Assembly (NCBI GenBank): GCA_051453625.1
Contig: JBOZIK010000001.1
Location: 82,761,159 to 82,825,158, forward strand
DNA: 64,000 bases
Origin: Welwitschia mirabilis
Taxonomy: Eukaryota; Gnetophyta; Gnetopsida; Welwitschiales
Direction of reading: 5' to 3'
Program-made: the position numbers and the translations under genes
Shown: one piece after another, positions 1-12,288 of the stretch
Position numbering within the stretch: the stretch's first letter is position 1
Layout of the letters: each line of letters begins with the position of its first letter
Notes under the pieces: model-generated
What the model saw: only the letters and a program-made list of their open reading frames with translations
Databases searched by the model: none
What the model was told of the DNA's origin: nothing

Positions 1-890
1 AGAAATTGGAGTGACCAAAAATTTTACTTGGGTGACCTCTATAGGTCATGACATCAAATGGGGTTGAATGTATTTTTGAGGAGTCGATCAGCTGGAATGG
101 AACTAAAATTTTCTATCTATTTTTTTAGCTATTACATATTCATTGGATAGCTATTTTTTAGTTGTTCATATCCTTTAGAAGCATATTTTAAAATGAAATA
201 AATTCTAAAGGCCTTTTAATATAAATAACTAAGAGAAAGATGAGTAAAGATCCTTTTTGACTCATGAAATTATACTAAAATCTTATGACATTCACTATTA
301 AGTCTTGGTATTTGTACTCCTAATAAGTAAGATCTATCATCTATATTATCTATATAGTTAAGATCAAATTTAGAGCTTTATCTATTGTACACCTATAGGA
401 GAAGAGATTCATCAAATCTACTATATCAAAAATGAGTGATATCTGTGCATCTTTGCATCATTACATTACTATTTTACATTATGAAAGGTTAAGAGTTATC
501 CTACAAAAGTCCATTCAAAGGTTAATACTAGGCCTATAAAAGTCTATTTAAAGATTGAGATTAATCCTAGAAAAGTCCATTTGTAAAGGTTACAAGTGAA
601 CTTGAAATTCTTGGTGGAGTAATAAAGGTCTAGATCAAGTTTGGTGATAAGCTAATCATCAAGAGTGGAGTAGAGGGTTTTACAAACCATTATAAATCAT
701 ATGTACATCTATTTGGTATTTTGTACTTTCAGTTAGCTTATTTATTTAAATACTATTAATTTTTTTTACATGTACATTTTCAATTAGCAAATTATCTTGT
801 ACAAGCTCTTGGTATATCGTTAGCTCGTTTAGTTTATTTTGCTTTAATTTCTTAAAAGAACCTATTCATACCCCCTCTAGGATTCTGAAG
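1..890 (+). mobile_element. LTR fragment of a SIRE/Maximus-type copia element (C0)
   Basis: Plus-strand LTR whose left end lies outside the window. It matches the reverse complement of the LTR at 27,683-29,130 over most of its length, for example the stretch with 'ggtcatgacatcaaatgggg' and the later 'agagtggagtagag' and 'ctatttggtattttgta' blocks. The right end has the CCCCCTCTAGG-like sequence typical just before the end of such LTRs (about 867-880). No convincing primer-binding site follows, so I cannot say whether it is a 5', 3' or solo LTR. It abuts the 3' tail of copia element C1, which runs on the other strand. Confidence 0.75.
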
Positions 891-1250
891 TTTATCAATT
901 ACTTCTTATGCCATTATTACAACAATGTGTATCATAGTTTATGAAGTATGTAAAATCCAAGATAATAACATTTTGAGAAAATAATATTCAATAGCCATTA
1001 AGGGATATAAAAAATTATAGTTCATGTTTAAATAAATGTGCATCAAAATGTGAGAAACAAATGATATCAAAATGCATTTTATTACTTAATATTAAGCATT
1101 ATAATAGAAAATTACTCATCAAGAGTAATTACAACTAAACAAGACTAAATAAACAACTATCTATTTCTCCCTCGTTTAATATTAATGACAAATAAGAGAA
1201 AAGAAATAAGCATGAAAACAACAAAAAAATATAATAAGAGGAGTGAAGAT
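891..1250 (-). other. AT-rich 3' tail of copia C1, no gene
   Basis: Between the C0 LTR and the third ORF of C1. Read on the minus strand it begins with 'acgagggagaaatagat' (about 1,150-1,175), like the purine-rich 'aaaaggggg' sequence that closes the third ORF of related elements. No 3' LTR of C1 follows; the element is cut at about 890. Confidence 0.45.
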
Positions 1251-2560
1251 TAGTTAGATTCCTTGCCTTCCTCCTAGAATTCAGCTTTATAATCTTATTC
1301 TTATTCTTATTCTTCCTCTTCTTTAGTAATCTTCTACACTAGGCTTTCATCTTTCTCTGAAGTATAAACAAACTTATACCTAGCTATAATTAGAGCTTTT
1401 TTCATGTGCTTGGCAAGAGATTTGATTCTTCTCAAGTATGAAAGAGCCTTATCTAGTGAGGCTTGCTTAGGAGAAGGAGATTTAGAGGATTTTTTAAAAC
1501 ATATAAATATACACATGTAGGACAATATTACACAATGGCTAACATATGATTAAGGGTTTCTAACTTTGAATGTAACTAGACTCTATACTAATGATAGATG
1601 TTGACAATCAACACTAAATATGAAAGAGATCTAGTCTTGTGATACTCTAACTAGAAGCCCATATTTTTCAGTATTATGATGGGAGTATTAATAGAGTGCC
1701 TAGTTCCTATCAAATACATTAAATATATCCTATAATTATAGGTCTCATCATAATAATCTACTAAAGGTAAGAAATTATAGGTAAATACTAAATAAAAAAA
1801 CTATACTTTAGGGTAAGAAGAGAAGTAAAAAGGGTAGTTTTCTATCTATGAGACTTACTAGAAGATTCTTTAGTGACCCTTTTTTTGTCTTTCATGGATT
1901 TATGAAGAGCTTAAAACTCATTACAATCTCCTCTTGGAAGATTTGTAGCAGCAGCAACGAGGTTTGTAGTAACTCTTATCTTCTTTCCCAAAACTAAGGT
2001 TTCTGAGGTATTAGTATTGGAATCAAAAGAAGCACTATTATATAACATCCTAATGAGAAATAGAAATATCTAGATCTTGTAAAAGTAATATAATATCATA
2101 AAGTTCTTTGAGCTTTATTATAGAAACAACCCTCTCTTGGCACACAGGATTCTTCTCAAATGTTGTAAAAAATGTTTCTATTACATCCTTAAATATTCTA
2201 TAGTAGAAATATAAAGGATCTTTACTAGATACCTCTTTATCTCACCTTTTAAAGGGATACCTAGCCTTTGAAATCATGTGGCAGGATCTTAGAGATAGAA
2301 AAACCTATAGAAAAAGACTAGATCTAAAGAAGACAAATTCTTAGAAGATAATGAATAGGATTTGGGCTCCACTAGATTTTATAGGGAAGAGCAATAAAGT
2401 GAGATTTGATAATAAAATTAAATCCATTACCTTTTTTCCCATACTATAATTCTACAATCCTAGTTAACTAATTAAATATCCACTCAATCCATCAAGGGGT
2501 GAGTTACCATACTTTTAGATCCAGAAGATCTAGTTTTCAGACCAGTCAATCAATGACATG
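1251..2560 (-). pseudogene. Remnant of the third ORF (env position) of copia C1
   Basis: This stretch lies downstream of the C1 RNase H, where SIRE/Maximus elements carry an extra ORF. It holds a 63-codon open segment at 1,334-1,525 with a Lys-rich coiled-coil-like composition (KALSYLRRIKSLAKHMKK), followed by an acidic Glu-rich tail encoded by repeated 'cttattctt' on the plus strand near 1,290-1,320. A further degraded segment near 2,000-2,300 reads in part as YFYYRIFKDVIETFF. Frames are broken many times. I infer the ORF from its position, by comparison with the better preserved version in C2 (60,930-61,920). I see no signal peptide or fusion-protein feature, so the position gives no evidence for a true envelope. 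Confidence 0.45.
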
Positions 2561-2584
2561 TGATTGACTAAATTCTAGATCTAA

Positions 2585-3320
2585 TCAAATATCTTGCAAT
2601 TAGTTAAATAATAGAGAGATAGCCCTTAATTCATTATAAAAATGAATAAAGTTGTTAAATGTTAGGGGTTTAGTAAAAATATCAGCAAATTGATGATCTA
2701 TACTAATAAAATTCATAGAAATATTTTCTTTTTCAACTTGATCTCTAAGAAAATGATGTCTCAATTGATATGTTTAATTCTAAAATGTTGAATAGGATTT
2801 TTAGAAATATTAATTACACTAATGATATCATAGAAAATAGGAATTTATTTAAAAACTATACTAAAATATTTTAACATTTCCTTTATTTAAAGAAAATAGG
2901 CACAACAACCGCTAGCTACTATATACTCATCTTCTATTATTAAAAGGGAGATCATGTTTTTATTTTTACTATTTCATTCCCTAAGCACAATACTAATAGA
3001 AAATAATTACTACTTGTACTTTTTTTCATCTTTATAACTATCCCAATCTAGATCACTAAATCTTATAAGTTTAAAAGATGTCTTTATTAGATGCCATAAT
3101 TTAAAATCACATGCATCTTTTATATATCTTATTATTCTTTTGATAGCTTAGAGGTGTGATTCTTTTGATTAAATTTGGTATCTTGTATGCATGATAATAA
3201 TAAACATAATATCATGTCTACTTATAGTTATATACAATAAATTTCCTATCATACTTTAATAAAGTTCTTGATCTACCAATTTTCCATGTTCATCTAGACT
3301 AACTTTACAAGAAGTAGATA
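2585..3320 (-). pseudogene. Ty1/copia RNase H domain of C1
   Basis: Minus-strand translation in shifting frames shows the standard copia RNase H order: the RFSDLDWDSYKD-like strand near 3,040-3,065 (canonical SDADWAG), the EDEYIVASGCCA-like helix near 2,895-2,935 (canonical TEAEYIAA.SCCAQ), and the C-terminal FLRDQVEKENISMNF then HQFADIFTKPL motif at about 2,645-2,750. In a live element this domain removes tRNA primer and genomic RNA during reverse transcription. Several stops and frameshifts make it non-functional. Confidence 0.85.
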
Positions 3321-4095
3321 TAGCTGTATCAGTTGTTTTAGCATTTTTCAATTCAAATTATTTGATTAAATCCTTTGGATATTTAGACTGAGATATAAAA
3401 ATTCCATTTTTTAATAGATTAATCTATAATCCAAAAAACATTTTAAATTCACCAAACATACTCATTTTAAAGAGTCTTATTATGATATTGACAAATTCGT
3501 TTGATAAAAATTTATTTAAGGCATCAAAAATAATGTCATCTACATAAATTTTAATAATAATAAAATCCTTTTTGAAGTTCTTTACTCCATATATATAAGC
3601 ATTTTCATTTAGACATGTGGCTAATTTTTCATGTCATGCTTTTTGAGCTTGCTTCAACTCATATAATGCCTTTTTAATTCTATACACATAATTAGGTTTA
3701 TGAGTATATATGAACCCTTGCAGTTGTTCTATATTCACTTCTTCATTGAAGGTTTTATTTAAAAAGTTACTTTTTATGTCTATTTGATAAGCTTTGATAT
3801 TATTAAAGGATACATAAGATAAGAACATTCTAATGCTATCAAGCCTTACTATAAGAGCAAAAGTGTTACCTACATTAATACCTTTGATTTGGTTATAGCA
3901 TTATGCCACTAATATTTCTTTGTTTTATATAACTTCATTTTTCTCATCACATTTATTTTTGAAAATCCAATTTGTTCCCATAAAATTTATGTTCTTGTCC
4001 TTCTAACAAGACTCCAAACATCATTCCTTTTAAATTTTTGCAACTCATCTTGCATAACCATCATTCACTCTTTATAGAATTATACTTCTTTAAAC
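3321..4095 (-). pseudogene. Ty1/copia reverse transcriptase of C1
   Basis: The open segment 3,634-3,828 reads YQIDIKSNFLNKTF...EEVNIEQLQGF...YVYRIKKALYELKQAQKA, the copia RT core (canonical FQMDVKSAFLNG, EEVYVKQPPGF, KALYGLKQAPRAW). The catalytic box is intact as YVDD at 3,535-3,546, with the following DIIF. Downstream the palm continues with KMSMFGEF and SMIGNLLYIT-like strands. The N-terminal QDELQKFKRNDVW motif is near 4,010-4,050. In-frame stops and frameshifts separate the parts. Confidence 0.9.
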
Positions 4096-4099
4096 TTCT

Positions 4100-5391
4100 T
4101 AGGTTCAATTTAAAAAAAATAATAAATGTAAGCATAAAATTTTTTTATAGATTTCCTTTATTAAATCTTTGATCTAACATTTCTAATTATGGATGATACA
4201 AGGTGATCTTTTAGCTCTTTAGTAGTAACTTCTTTTGTTGGTACTTCTTCTTCTTTTTTGGTTGAATTTTCTTTTATTGTGAGAGTTTTTGGAGATAAGT
4301 TTTTATCATTATTAGAAGGAAAAGGTCTTGTGTTAATATCATCTATTTTCACATTTATTTACTATTTCATGGTTAAGCTTATCTTGTTAAAAACATGATA
4401 AGCTCTCCTTTTAGTAAATCATCTTAAAAATATTACTTCATCATCCTTTGATTCAAATTTATTTATATGCTTTCTATCTTTTAATAGGAAGGACTTAATT
4501 CCAAATAATTTAATGTATGAAATGTTTGGTTTTATTCCTTTCCATAGCTCAAAAGGATTTTTATCCATTCTTTATCTAACATAAACTCTGTTTATGATAT
4601 AATAAGTGATGCTTATAGCTTCAGCCCAAAAAATTTTTAAAACCTCCATGTAATTCAACATTATTATTGCCATTTCTTAGAGGAATCTATTTTTTATCTT
4701 AGTAATGCCATTTTGTTAAGGTATTTTAGGGGCTGATAATTAGTGTTTAGTAATATAATCATCATAATAGTTTTCAAACAAGTTATTTTCAAACTCTCCA
4801 CCATGATTGTTCATAATTTTCTTAATGCTATAACCTTTCTTATTTAAATTTTATTACATATTTCAACCTAATGTTTATATCTTTCATATTTTTTTTGTAA
4901 TAAAGGCAATCCAAGTATATCTTAAGTAGATATCAACCATAGTTAAAAAATAGTATTTTCCCTAAACTTTATATTTGGGTTGAACCTACCAAGTTCATAT
5001 GAATAATCTCTAAACGCATTATTGTAGGAACTTGGTTTTTACTTTTGTATGATGTTTTTACTTATTTTTCTTTTCAAGATGCATCAAAAAGACGATGTTT
5101 TTTAATATTAATTTTTGGAATTTCTATAACAATTTCTTTTTCAATAATTATTTTGAAATGATCATAGTTTAGATGACCTAAATGTTTATGTTAAAGATCT
5201 TCTTGGTTTACATGGGAAAAATAACAAGTAGAAAACATTTAATCAAAACTATAAACATTATCTATTCTATTCAATTTGAGAATAATATTATTTATTTTGA
5301 CATGTCTAACTTCATATTTTATACTATCAAAAACAACCTTATGACCTTTATTACAAATTTGACTAATGCTAATCAAATTATGCTTTAAACC
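4100..5391 (-). pseudogene. Ty1/copia integrase of C1, with integrase-RT linker
   Basis: Minus strand. The core reads HGGEFENNLFE (second catalytic Asp region, normally SDHGGEF) near 4,795, then SAPKIP.QNG (canonical APRTPQQNGV), then AEAISITYYIINRVYVR and NPFELWKGIKPN near 4,540-4,570, SYIKLFGIKSF and DRKHINKFESKDDEVIFL near 4,440-4,500. These are the standard landmarks of a copia integrase core and its C-terminal part. The linker before RT includes a Lys/Glu/Thr-rich open segment at 4,161-4,352. At least four stops interrupt the core. The N-terminal zinc-binding part lies towards the gap at 5,392. Confidence 0.88.
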
Positions 5392-5597
5392 NNNNNNNNN
5401 NNNNNNNNNNNNNNNNNNNNNNNNNNNNNNNNNNNNNNNNNNNNNNNNNNNNNNNNNNNNNNNNNNNNNNNNNNNNNNNNNNNNNNNNNNNNNNNNNNNN
5501 NNNNNNNNNNNNNNNNNNNNNNNNNNNNNNNNNNNNNNNNNNNNNNNNNNNNNNNNNNNNNNNNNNNNNNNNNNNNNNNNNNNNNNNNNNNNNNNNN
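5392..5597. other. Assembly gap (206 N)
   Basis: Run of N inside C1, in the place expected for the pre-integrase or protease domain. Confidence 0.99.
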
Positions 5598-5935
5598 ATG
5601 TTTAAATCAAAAGATTTTTTAAATTATCAGCTCTCATCCACTTCGTTCTTTTGGACTAATTTGGTATAACTCCTCTTCAAATAAATTTGAAATAAAAGTT
5701 ACTAATGAAATTTAAAACTAATATTAATTTTCTATCATTACAAAATATCTTAGAATGATAGACTTGGCATAAAAAGTACATGTAACTTTAGGGAAAAATT
5801 GTTTTGCTATGATACCTAATTTTGTTGATCTCATAACCTTTAGGGAATGAATCCAATACCTATCTTATCATAAGCTAGTTTTTATATTTGAAGTTTATAT
5901 TCCAATTTAACTTAAAAATTTATTGATAAATTGCG
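5598..5935 (-). pseudogene. Probable protease/pre-integrase stretch of C1, unreadable
   Basis: Lies between the gag coiled-coil region and integrase, where copia elements encode the aspartic protease. I can make out only a VLDS-like sequence near 5,855-5,870, which could be the relic of W.LDSGCS but is not followed by the expected HMTG. Assigned by position only. Confidence 0.3.
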
Positions 5936-5939
5936 ACAA

Positions 5940-7228
5940 GTCCTTATCTCTAGAGAAAGTTTAAAATTTTAAAATTTAACCATATTATACTTCATTTACA
6001 ATTCCTCTTTTTCTTTGATAAGGATTTTTATAATTTTATTTAAATAATTGATATGCTTTATCAATTTTTCATACTCTATGTAAATTTCCTAACAAGTATC
6101 TTTAAGTTCATTCTAGTCTTTTTCTATATGATCCAAATCATCAGGTTTAAGTGAGTAAAGTAGGTTCTATAATAGAGGCATAATTTCCATGAATGAGAGC
6201 CTTCAATATTCATCTAATTCTTAACTAGATTTTCTATCATTTTATTCATCTACATTATTTCATGTAGCAATGAATAAAGATGTTTTTGACTTTATTTGAT
6301 CTCTTTTGCTAATTAGACACTTGTTTCTAATGTGTCCATATCCTTTGCAAGCATAACATTTTATCTTGTTCTCTTTAACTTAATCTTTTCTAATCTAGGA
6401 GTGATCTATTTTTTTTTCCTTATTCTTGGCTCACCTTCTTTCTTTTCTTCATGTAAAACTTTTTTAAGTGTTTTTGATAGTAGGGAAATTTTTCCATCAT
6501 CAAGTTCTTCCTCTAATTTTTTCGATCTATATTCTTCCTATATACATTTTAAAGAAATAAATTTTTTTCTACCTTTATAAAATTCTAATTTATAAGTTTG
6601 TAAATACCTTGTAATTCCTTAAGTATCATTAGATTTATTTTCTTATTTTCTTTGATTATAGTGACTTTTGGCTTAAATCTTTCTGGGAGAGATCTGAGAA
6701 CTTTTTAAACCACCTTTACCTTATTCATTATTTCACCTAAACTTGTCATGGAGTTTATGATGTCTACTATTCTAGTAAAGAGTTCTTATAGTATCTCCTT
6801 CTCATCTATATAAATATCTTTAAACTTTGAAAAATGTATTTAGTATTTGACTGCTTAACAGTGGATGTTCCTATATGTGCTATTTTAAGGATGTCTTAAG
6901 CTTCTTTTGCATGTTCACAGTTTATGATTCATTTAAACTGATCTGTACAAACTATACAAAAAATTACATTAGGAGCATGGGCATTTATAGTATCTTTGGA
7001 TCTATTAGTGGGGATCCATTGGTGTTAATTTTTTGCTATCATAATGGTATTTTCATAGGAATTAGTTTTAGTTAGAGTAGGCATAGTGTAACTATTGTGA
7101 ACGTCCTCTTCTATGTCTTCATCTAGGGATCTGACAAAAATTCTCATATGGTCTTTATGATATGCATAGTTTAACCCATAAAACATGGGTGAATGACTAG
7201 TAGAAAAGCCATTTAAAGGGTCACCCAT
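5940..7228 (-). pseudogene. gag of copia C1
   Basis: Starts at the Met at 7,228: MGDPLNGFSTSHSP followed by MFYGLNYAYHKDHMRIFVRSLD, the N-terminal signature of SIRE-type gag (canonical P.F.GTNY.YWK.RM..F..S.D). The start is open for 67 codons, to 7,025. A nucleocapsid zinc knuckle is fully preserved at 6,317-6,358: C-YA-C-KGYG-H-IRNK-C, a perfect CX2CX4HX4C. After it comes a charged, coiled-coil-like region (about 5,990-6,250). Gag packages the element RNA into virus-like particles in the cytoplasm. The centre has several stops. Confidence 0.85.
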
Positions 7229-7280
7229 TTTTAGGGTTTAGGAGTCTAGACCTATTAGGATATAACATGGACTCAACCAA

Positions 7281-7294
7281 GATATAATACCAAA
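7281..7294 (-). other. Primer-binding site of C1 (initiator tRNA-Met type, degenerate)
   Basis: Minus strand TTTGGTATTATATC aligns with TTGGTATCAGAG at the equivalent place in C2 (55,641-55,652). It lies directly beside the LTR end and about 55 bases upstream of the gag start, and the flanking leader ('atcctaataggtc') also matches that of C2. Confidence 0.75.
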
Positions 7295-8602
7295 TGAAGG
7301 ATTGAGAACCTTAGAGAGAAGTGAATAGGATTTAAAAATAATCAAATAAATTCAAAAAAATATCTTCACTTAAAAGAAACACTAAAATACTAGTGAAAAT
7401 AAAACTAAAATTAAATTAAAAATAAAAAACAAAAACCATAAAAATACTAATAAGAATGCACATAAGATTTATAACTATTCAAGAAAACTCCTACTCCACT
7501 CTTAATAATCAACTTTTATTCAAGCCTAATTTGAATCTTCATTAATCTCTTTCTAGGTATTTTAAGTTCATCTATAATCTTTACAATCAGTCTTAATCTT
7601 TAGTAAGAATACAAAGTAGTGATAACGATATGTCATAATGCATAGGTTTCACCCTATCTCTAGCTCAAGAATGATATTTTATACTACTTGAAAAGATAGT
7701 ACAATCCAGAAGTATATAATACAATTGACTTAACCAAGTACAAAATGATAACCATAGCTCTTGGTTTGTCTTTGATTAGGTAGATAATATGCCAATGAGT
7801 TTAATAATTATTTCATACTTATTCAAAAATGTTGATGTAATCATAACTCTTGGCAAATATATAGGAGAAGTCTTTTAGGATTTTTACAAGTGAAAAGATC
7901 TTCCAATAGATAAAAATAGGTTTATAATAGCTAAAAATAACCTCATTTTCATTATGACCAATTGAACCCTCAAAACATCTAGTCAACTCCATATGGTGTC
8001 ATTATTGAAGTCAGTTTCCATTATGTTATTTAAATTAGCCCTTGTTTCTTATAGTTTCATGTCTAATTAATCCCTCAGGGTTAGTTCACTATAGGTTTAG
8101 TTACCTCCCTATTCATGTAGTTAACCCCATATATAAAATATTGCAAACACTATTTTGTGATCTAGGTTTGGTCAACCCCACATGTGTTTAGTCAACCTGT
8201 TACTGATAATGGATGAAAACATTTTACTTTAGATCTAGCCAATCCTTCAATAATTTGATCTATTCCTTGATGATCAACTATGAAAGTTTGATTCTTAGGT
8301 CTAGTTGATCCCTCAGGAATCTAGCCAACCCCTTGATGGTTAGTTATGAAATATTATATGCTTAGGTCTAGATAACTCCTTAGAAATCTAGTTGACCCCT
8401 ATAAAGTGTAATATTTAGGTATGGTTAACTCCTTAAAAATTTGATCTACACCTCAAGAGGGTATAAAAACTAACAGGTTTAGGTTTAAAATGATAAAATG
8501 CTTCAACTTCTAATTAGCAAGGATTAATATTTTTTGAACAATATATAAGATGTTTTTATAAGTATAAAGATTATTTTGATATCAAATTAGAAAATATTAA
8601 CT
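7295..8602 (-). mobile_element. 5' LTR of copia C1
   Basis: About 1.31 kb. On the minus strand it starts near AGTTAATATTTTC (8,602), comparable to TGTTAATAATC in C2, and ends with TTCACTTCTCTCTAAGG...CCTTCA next to the PBS. It shares the 'ctactccactcttaataatc' and 'acaaagtagtgat' blocks with C3 and, in reverse, C0. The U3 part (about 7,960-8,470) has many scattered GTCAACCCC / GTTGACCCC units, degenerate relatives of the repeats in C3. The right flank at 8,603 is gypsy element P. No matching 3' LTR is seen, so divergence dating is not possible. Confidence 0.8.
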
Positions 8603-8719
8603 TAAGAGATATTTGGAGCTTTAATTATTAAAGATATTTCTATTCAGCTAAGAAAAATATATTTTTATGATATGTTGTATTCTTATCATTTGTGCTAATA
8701 TACTATATCCATTTACTAT

Positions 8720-9990
8720 TTTTTAAAAGAAGAGAATTATAAATAAATTAATTCACATCTCTACTAAAGATGTAAAGATTAAATCATGCATGAGTATATG
8801 CCTGAATAAAAGCAACATGATGTCATTTATCTTTATCATGGTGATGGATGTAGATATTACTTCAGTGGTAAAAATTCTAAATCAAGGTTCTTCATCCTAG
8901 TTTTTATTGTTCTCATATTTTTGAATATTATTTTGAATTTGCTAGAAGATTTTATACACATTAATTCTTTGAAAGATTAACTAAATCTTAGGAAATGCCC
9001 CTTTAATCTATTCTTGAATGTGAGCTTTTTGATTATTGGAATATATACTTTGTTGAGCCACATAAACCATCTTCTTCAAGGCATATTATATCTTAGTAGT
9101 AGTTGACTATGTAACTAACTGGGTTGAATTAATTCCTACTCACTCTTACAATGCCAAAATTCTATGCACTTTTCTTAAGTCAAATATCTTATATAGATTT
9201 GTCTTTTTAATGATCTTAATAAGTGATCAAGGAACTCATTTTATGAATAATATCCTTAAAAAACTCCTTCTTCTAATAGGAGTTAAACATAGGATTATCA
9301 ATGCTTATCATCCAAAAATAAATGATCAAGCTAAAACTATAACTAAGAAAATTAAAAAAATTATTCAAAAAATTATATCAAAAAATAAGCAAATCTTAAT
9401 GCCTTAAACTTAATTATGTGCTTTGTGCCTATCACACTAATTGATATAATTCACTTAGTTATTCACCTTCTGAACATGTGTATGATAAAAATTTTGTATT
9501 CTTATTAATGTTTTCTATAACTCTTATTCCATAGTCTACCAACTTAATGTTTTAAATCATGATGAAAACATCAATTATAGACTATCCTAGTTACATCATG
9601 TAAATGATAAATGCATTAGTATCATTTACTAGCAACTCATTTAGAAAGTGCATACCAAATAAAAGCATGATAAAAAGCTCATTTACAAATCCCTTAAACC
9701 TAGTCAACTTGTGTTTCTATATAATACTTGAATGCATCTTTTGCATAATAAGTTTACCTCTAAATGATTAGGTCCCTAGTTTATTAAAAAAGTATATTGG
9801 AATTTCTCTATTGAAATTTTTGATTTATAATTGAAAGACATTTAAAAAGTAAATAAATAAAGGCTTAAAATTTACACTTATGAATCAAACATAATAGAAG
9901 CATTCAACTTGAAATATCTCCTTTAGAAAAAAGAGAGTATACCATTTTCCATATTTTAAATCTTCTCTTAGATCTATTTATTAGTTTAAG
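8720..9990 (+). pseudogene. Ty3/gypsy integrase of element P (Athila/Tat branch)
   Basis: Plus strand. N-terminal part near 8,830-9,040 resembles the HHCC region in broken form, ending in EMPL...SILECELFDYWNIYFVEP (canonical CELFDVWGIDFMGP). The core continues with VDYVTNWVEL near 9,100-9,125, then the open segment 9,210-9,407: LISDQGTHFMNNILKKLL (canonical ISDGG.HF.N...) and GVKHRIINAYHPKINDQA (canonical GVKH..T.YHPQT.GQ.E). C-terminal region: ALCAYHTN, then PNKSMIKSS-like tail and a FKVN..RLK-like end near 9,840-9,880. This is the oldest element of the window and the host of the others; its gag, protease and RT would lie left of the window. Confidence 0.85.
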
Positions 9991-10711
9991 TTATGATGCT
10001 ACTTGATCATCCTTAACTTAATTTGTGTTTAAATTCCATATGTCTTATTATTATTAAATAATCTCTTACTTTGGACATTATAGTAAAACAAAAAAAATAG
10101 ATTTAAAAAGTTTTAAACATTCCTTTATATAATACATTAATCTACTTGATTAATGTTTTTAAGATTAATTATGTTAATCAGATGCTTATTAGTAATCATG
10201 TACTTTAGCATTTAATCATTCCAATAGTTAATCAGTGCTATTAAAAATGGGGTTCTAAGTCAATAAAAAATAAAGAGAAAAGAGAAAATGAAATAAAATA
10301 AAAGTTAAACCTTCTAAAAAATATTCCATAATGTCCTATTTCAAGCATACCAAGAAAACATTTCTTAAGATGGGCTTTTGGAAGTGTAACATGGTAGTTA
10401 TAAGAACTTCATGATAGGGTTAGTTGATTATGATATAGTTATGCTTGTAGATCCTCACTCTTTTGATAGTGGTTGCACTTCTCTTATCATGAAGAATGAT
10501 GTTTCTCAATACTCCACTTGATTTCCATCACTTCAAGGAAAAATTCTTGAGAGCCTTTTAGTATATGAATCATTGAATGATGTTTTAACAAAAGTACTAT
10601 GATTATTATAGCTGAAGATAGATTAAATTATAATCCAAACATCAATTGATACTTTACAAAATAGTCTTTGGATATTAGTGTTTTTAGCGGCTTATTAATT
10701 AATAAATTATG
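9991..10711 (+). other. 3' region of gypsy P, first part
   Basis: AT-rich sequence after the integrase. No coding frame is recognisable. It is interrupted at 10,711 by H2, and the sequence appears to resume at 50,442 (flanks ttatg at 10,707-10,711 and ctatg at 50,442-50,446). Confidence 0.5.
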
Positions 10712-11709
10712 TATTGAAATGCATATTTATGCAATCCTTAAGTCTTTAAGTAAATCCTATAAATCACAAATGTTTGCACAAAACACATGCTAGTATAGTT
10801 GGGCATGAACCTAAATGTCATAATCCATTTAAGGCACTAGGTAAGAAGTTGGTAAAGTATTATTAGTATTTTTTCATTAGTAAATAAAAATAAGAAATAA
10901 TGCAGAAATACAATGCAAGATAAATGCTAGTGCAATAATTATAAATGAAATGCACATAAAATAACTCTAAAGAATGAATCTATTTAACTACCAATCTTTG
11001 TTTTATCAAGATTATCCCATAAAACTTAGATCAATTAGAAAATAAAAACTATGATTTAACTCTAACCAACATAAAATATAAGACATATCTAAAAAAATAT
11101 AGATAAATGCAATTATTATAATTATGGAAATGCAAGGTAAAATGAAATTCAAGTATTTACACTAGTAATACTAACCTCTTAAAGGTTGCTGTTATGACCT
11201 AGATAAACTATGAAACTATTATGAAATCATAATTAAGATAAACCATAAAGGAGATGAGATAATAAAAATAAAGTAATCTTTTTATTAATATCAAACTAAG
11301 CATCCATTTATAAAGAAGTAGCATCTCAATAAAGGATATATAGTCCAACACCGAGGAAGACTTCTCTCTATAGCTAGGATGAATGTCTTACCCTTCTCTC
11401 TCCCATTACAAGACTTTTAGGTTAAAAAAATGGTTTTGGGAGTAAGGATAAGGAGGAATTTAAATAAAACCTTAATACCCAAACAAAACCATATAGCCCA
11501 AAGTGACATGTAACCCTAATATAAAGTGAGGTGCATCAATTTACATAAAATAAATATCTTCCTCACTATCATCTAAAAGACCATGGAGATGATTCTAATC
11601 AAAAAAGATAATACATCAATTTCCATATCAGATCTAAATTAGTATTCTTCTCAGATCCTAATATGTTATTGTCAAGTATTTTCATCTTGAGGATGATGGG
11701 GATGTTATC
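10712..11709 (-). mobile_element. 3' LTR of H2, left part
   Basis: Matches the 5' LTR of H2 (49,173-50,441) from its first bases ('tattgaaatgcatatttatgc' against 'tgttgtgatgcatatttatgc') through 'aaggcactaggtaag', 'gcatctacttataaag'-like and 'gatgatggggatgtt' blocks. It stops at 11,709, where a plus-strand LTR (B1) begins, and resumes at 13,065. Confidence 0.8.
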
Positions 11710-12288
11710 TATTGTGATGCCAATCTGTAGGAATTTGATGGTGTATTTGGAGTACTTTTGTAGGATATTTATATAGGTTTAGATATAATTCTGCTGATTA
11801 TGAAGAGATAAAAAGATGATCATGAAAAAATGTAATTCTTAGCATAATTAGAGGTAATTTAGACATGATCTAATACTTATCATAATGAAGGAGGACTAAA
11901 GGTGAAGAATTCTAATTTTCACAACTTGAAAAGCTTGGAAAGAGTGTCGTCCCTACTATAGTCCCCATGACAAAGTGGATGATAGCTCATTAAGACAGCT
12001 ACACAAGGACAGATCATGTGTAATAATTGGAGAGAAGCATATGATAACAGGGCATCGTCCCCTTAGTCATTTGGACAATAGTAAAGATAGCGGATGTGAG
12101 GATAACCCACTCAGCTAATGTTAGCACATGAACACATGATCCAAGGTGTCGTCCCCTATGTTGTGTGAATGACAGACAGGACAATAGCCTCAGTAACATG
12201 CATGAGAAACCCACAGATCTAGTAGTATCACATGGGCATATAACCCAAGGCAAGAAGGCAGCGTCGTCCTCACTATCGTGTGGATGAC
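11710..12288 (+). mobile_element. Gypsy LTR fragment B1, plus strand
   Basis: Begins TATTGTGATGCCAATCTGTAGG, the left terminus of the same broad LTR family read in the opposite orientation from H2 (compare the reverse complement of 21,475 downwards). It contains four GTCGTCC / GGATGAC-type dyads, at about 11,956, 12,052, 12,148 and 12,262. At 12,288 a second LTR start (B2) interrupts it. The remaining right part is not seen and may be lost in the gap at 12,965. Confidence 0.7.

Noticed and set aside
12014-12253. 79-codon minus-strand frame rich in Cys and His
   Set aside because: Lies within LTR B1, antisense to it, and runs through the dyad motifs; no family resemblance.
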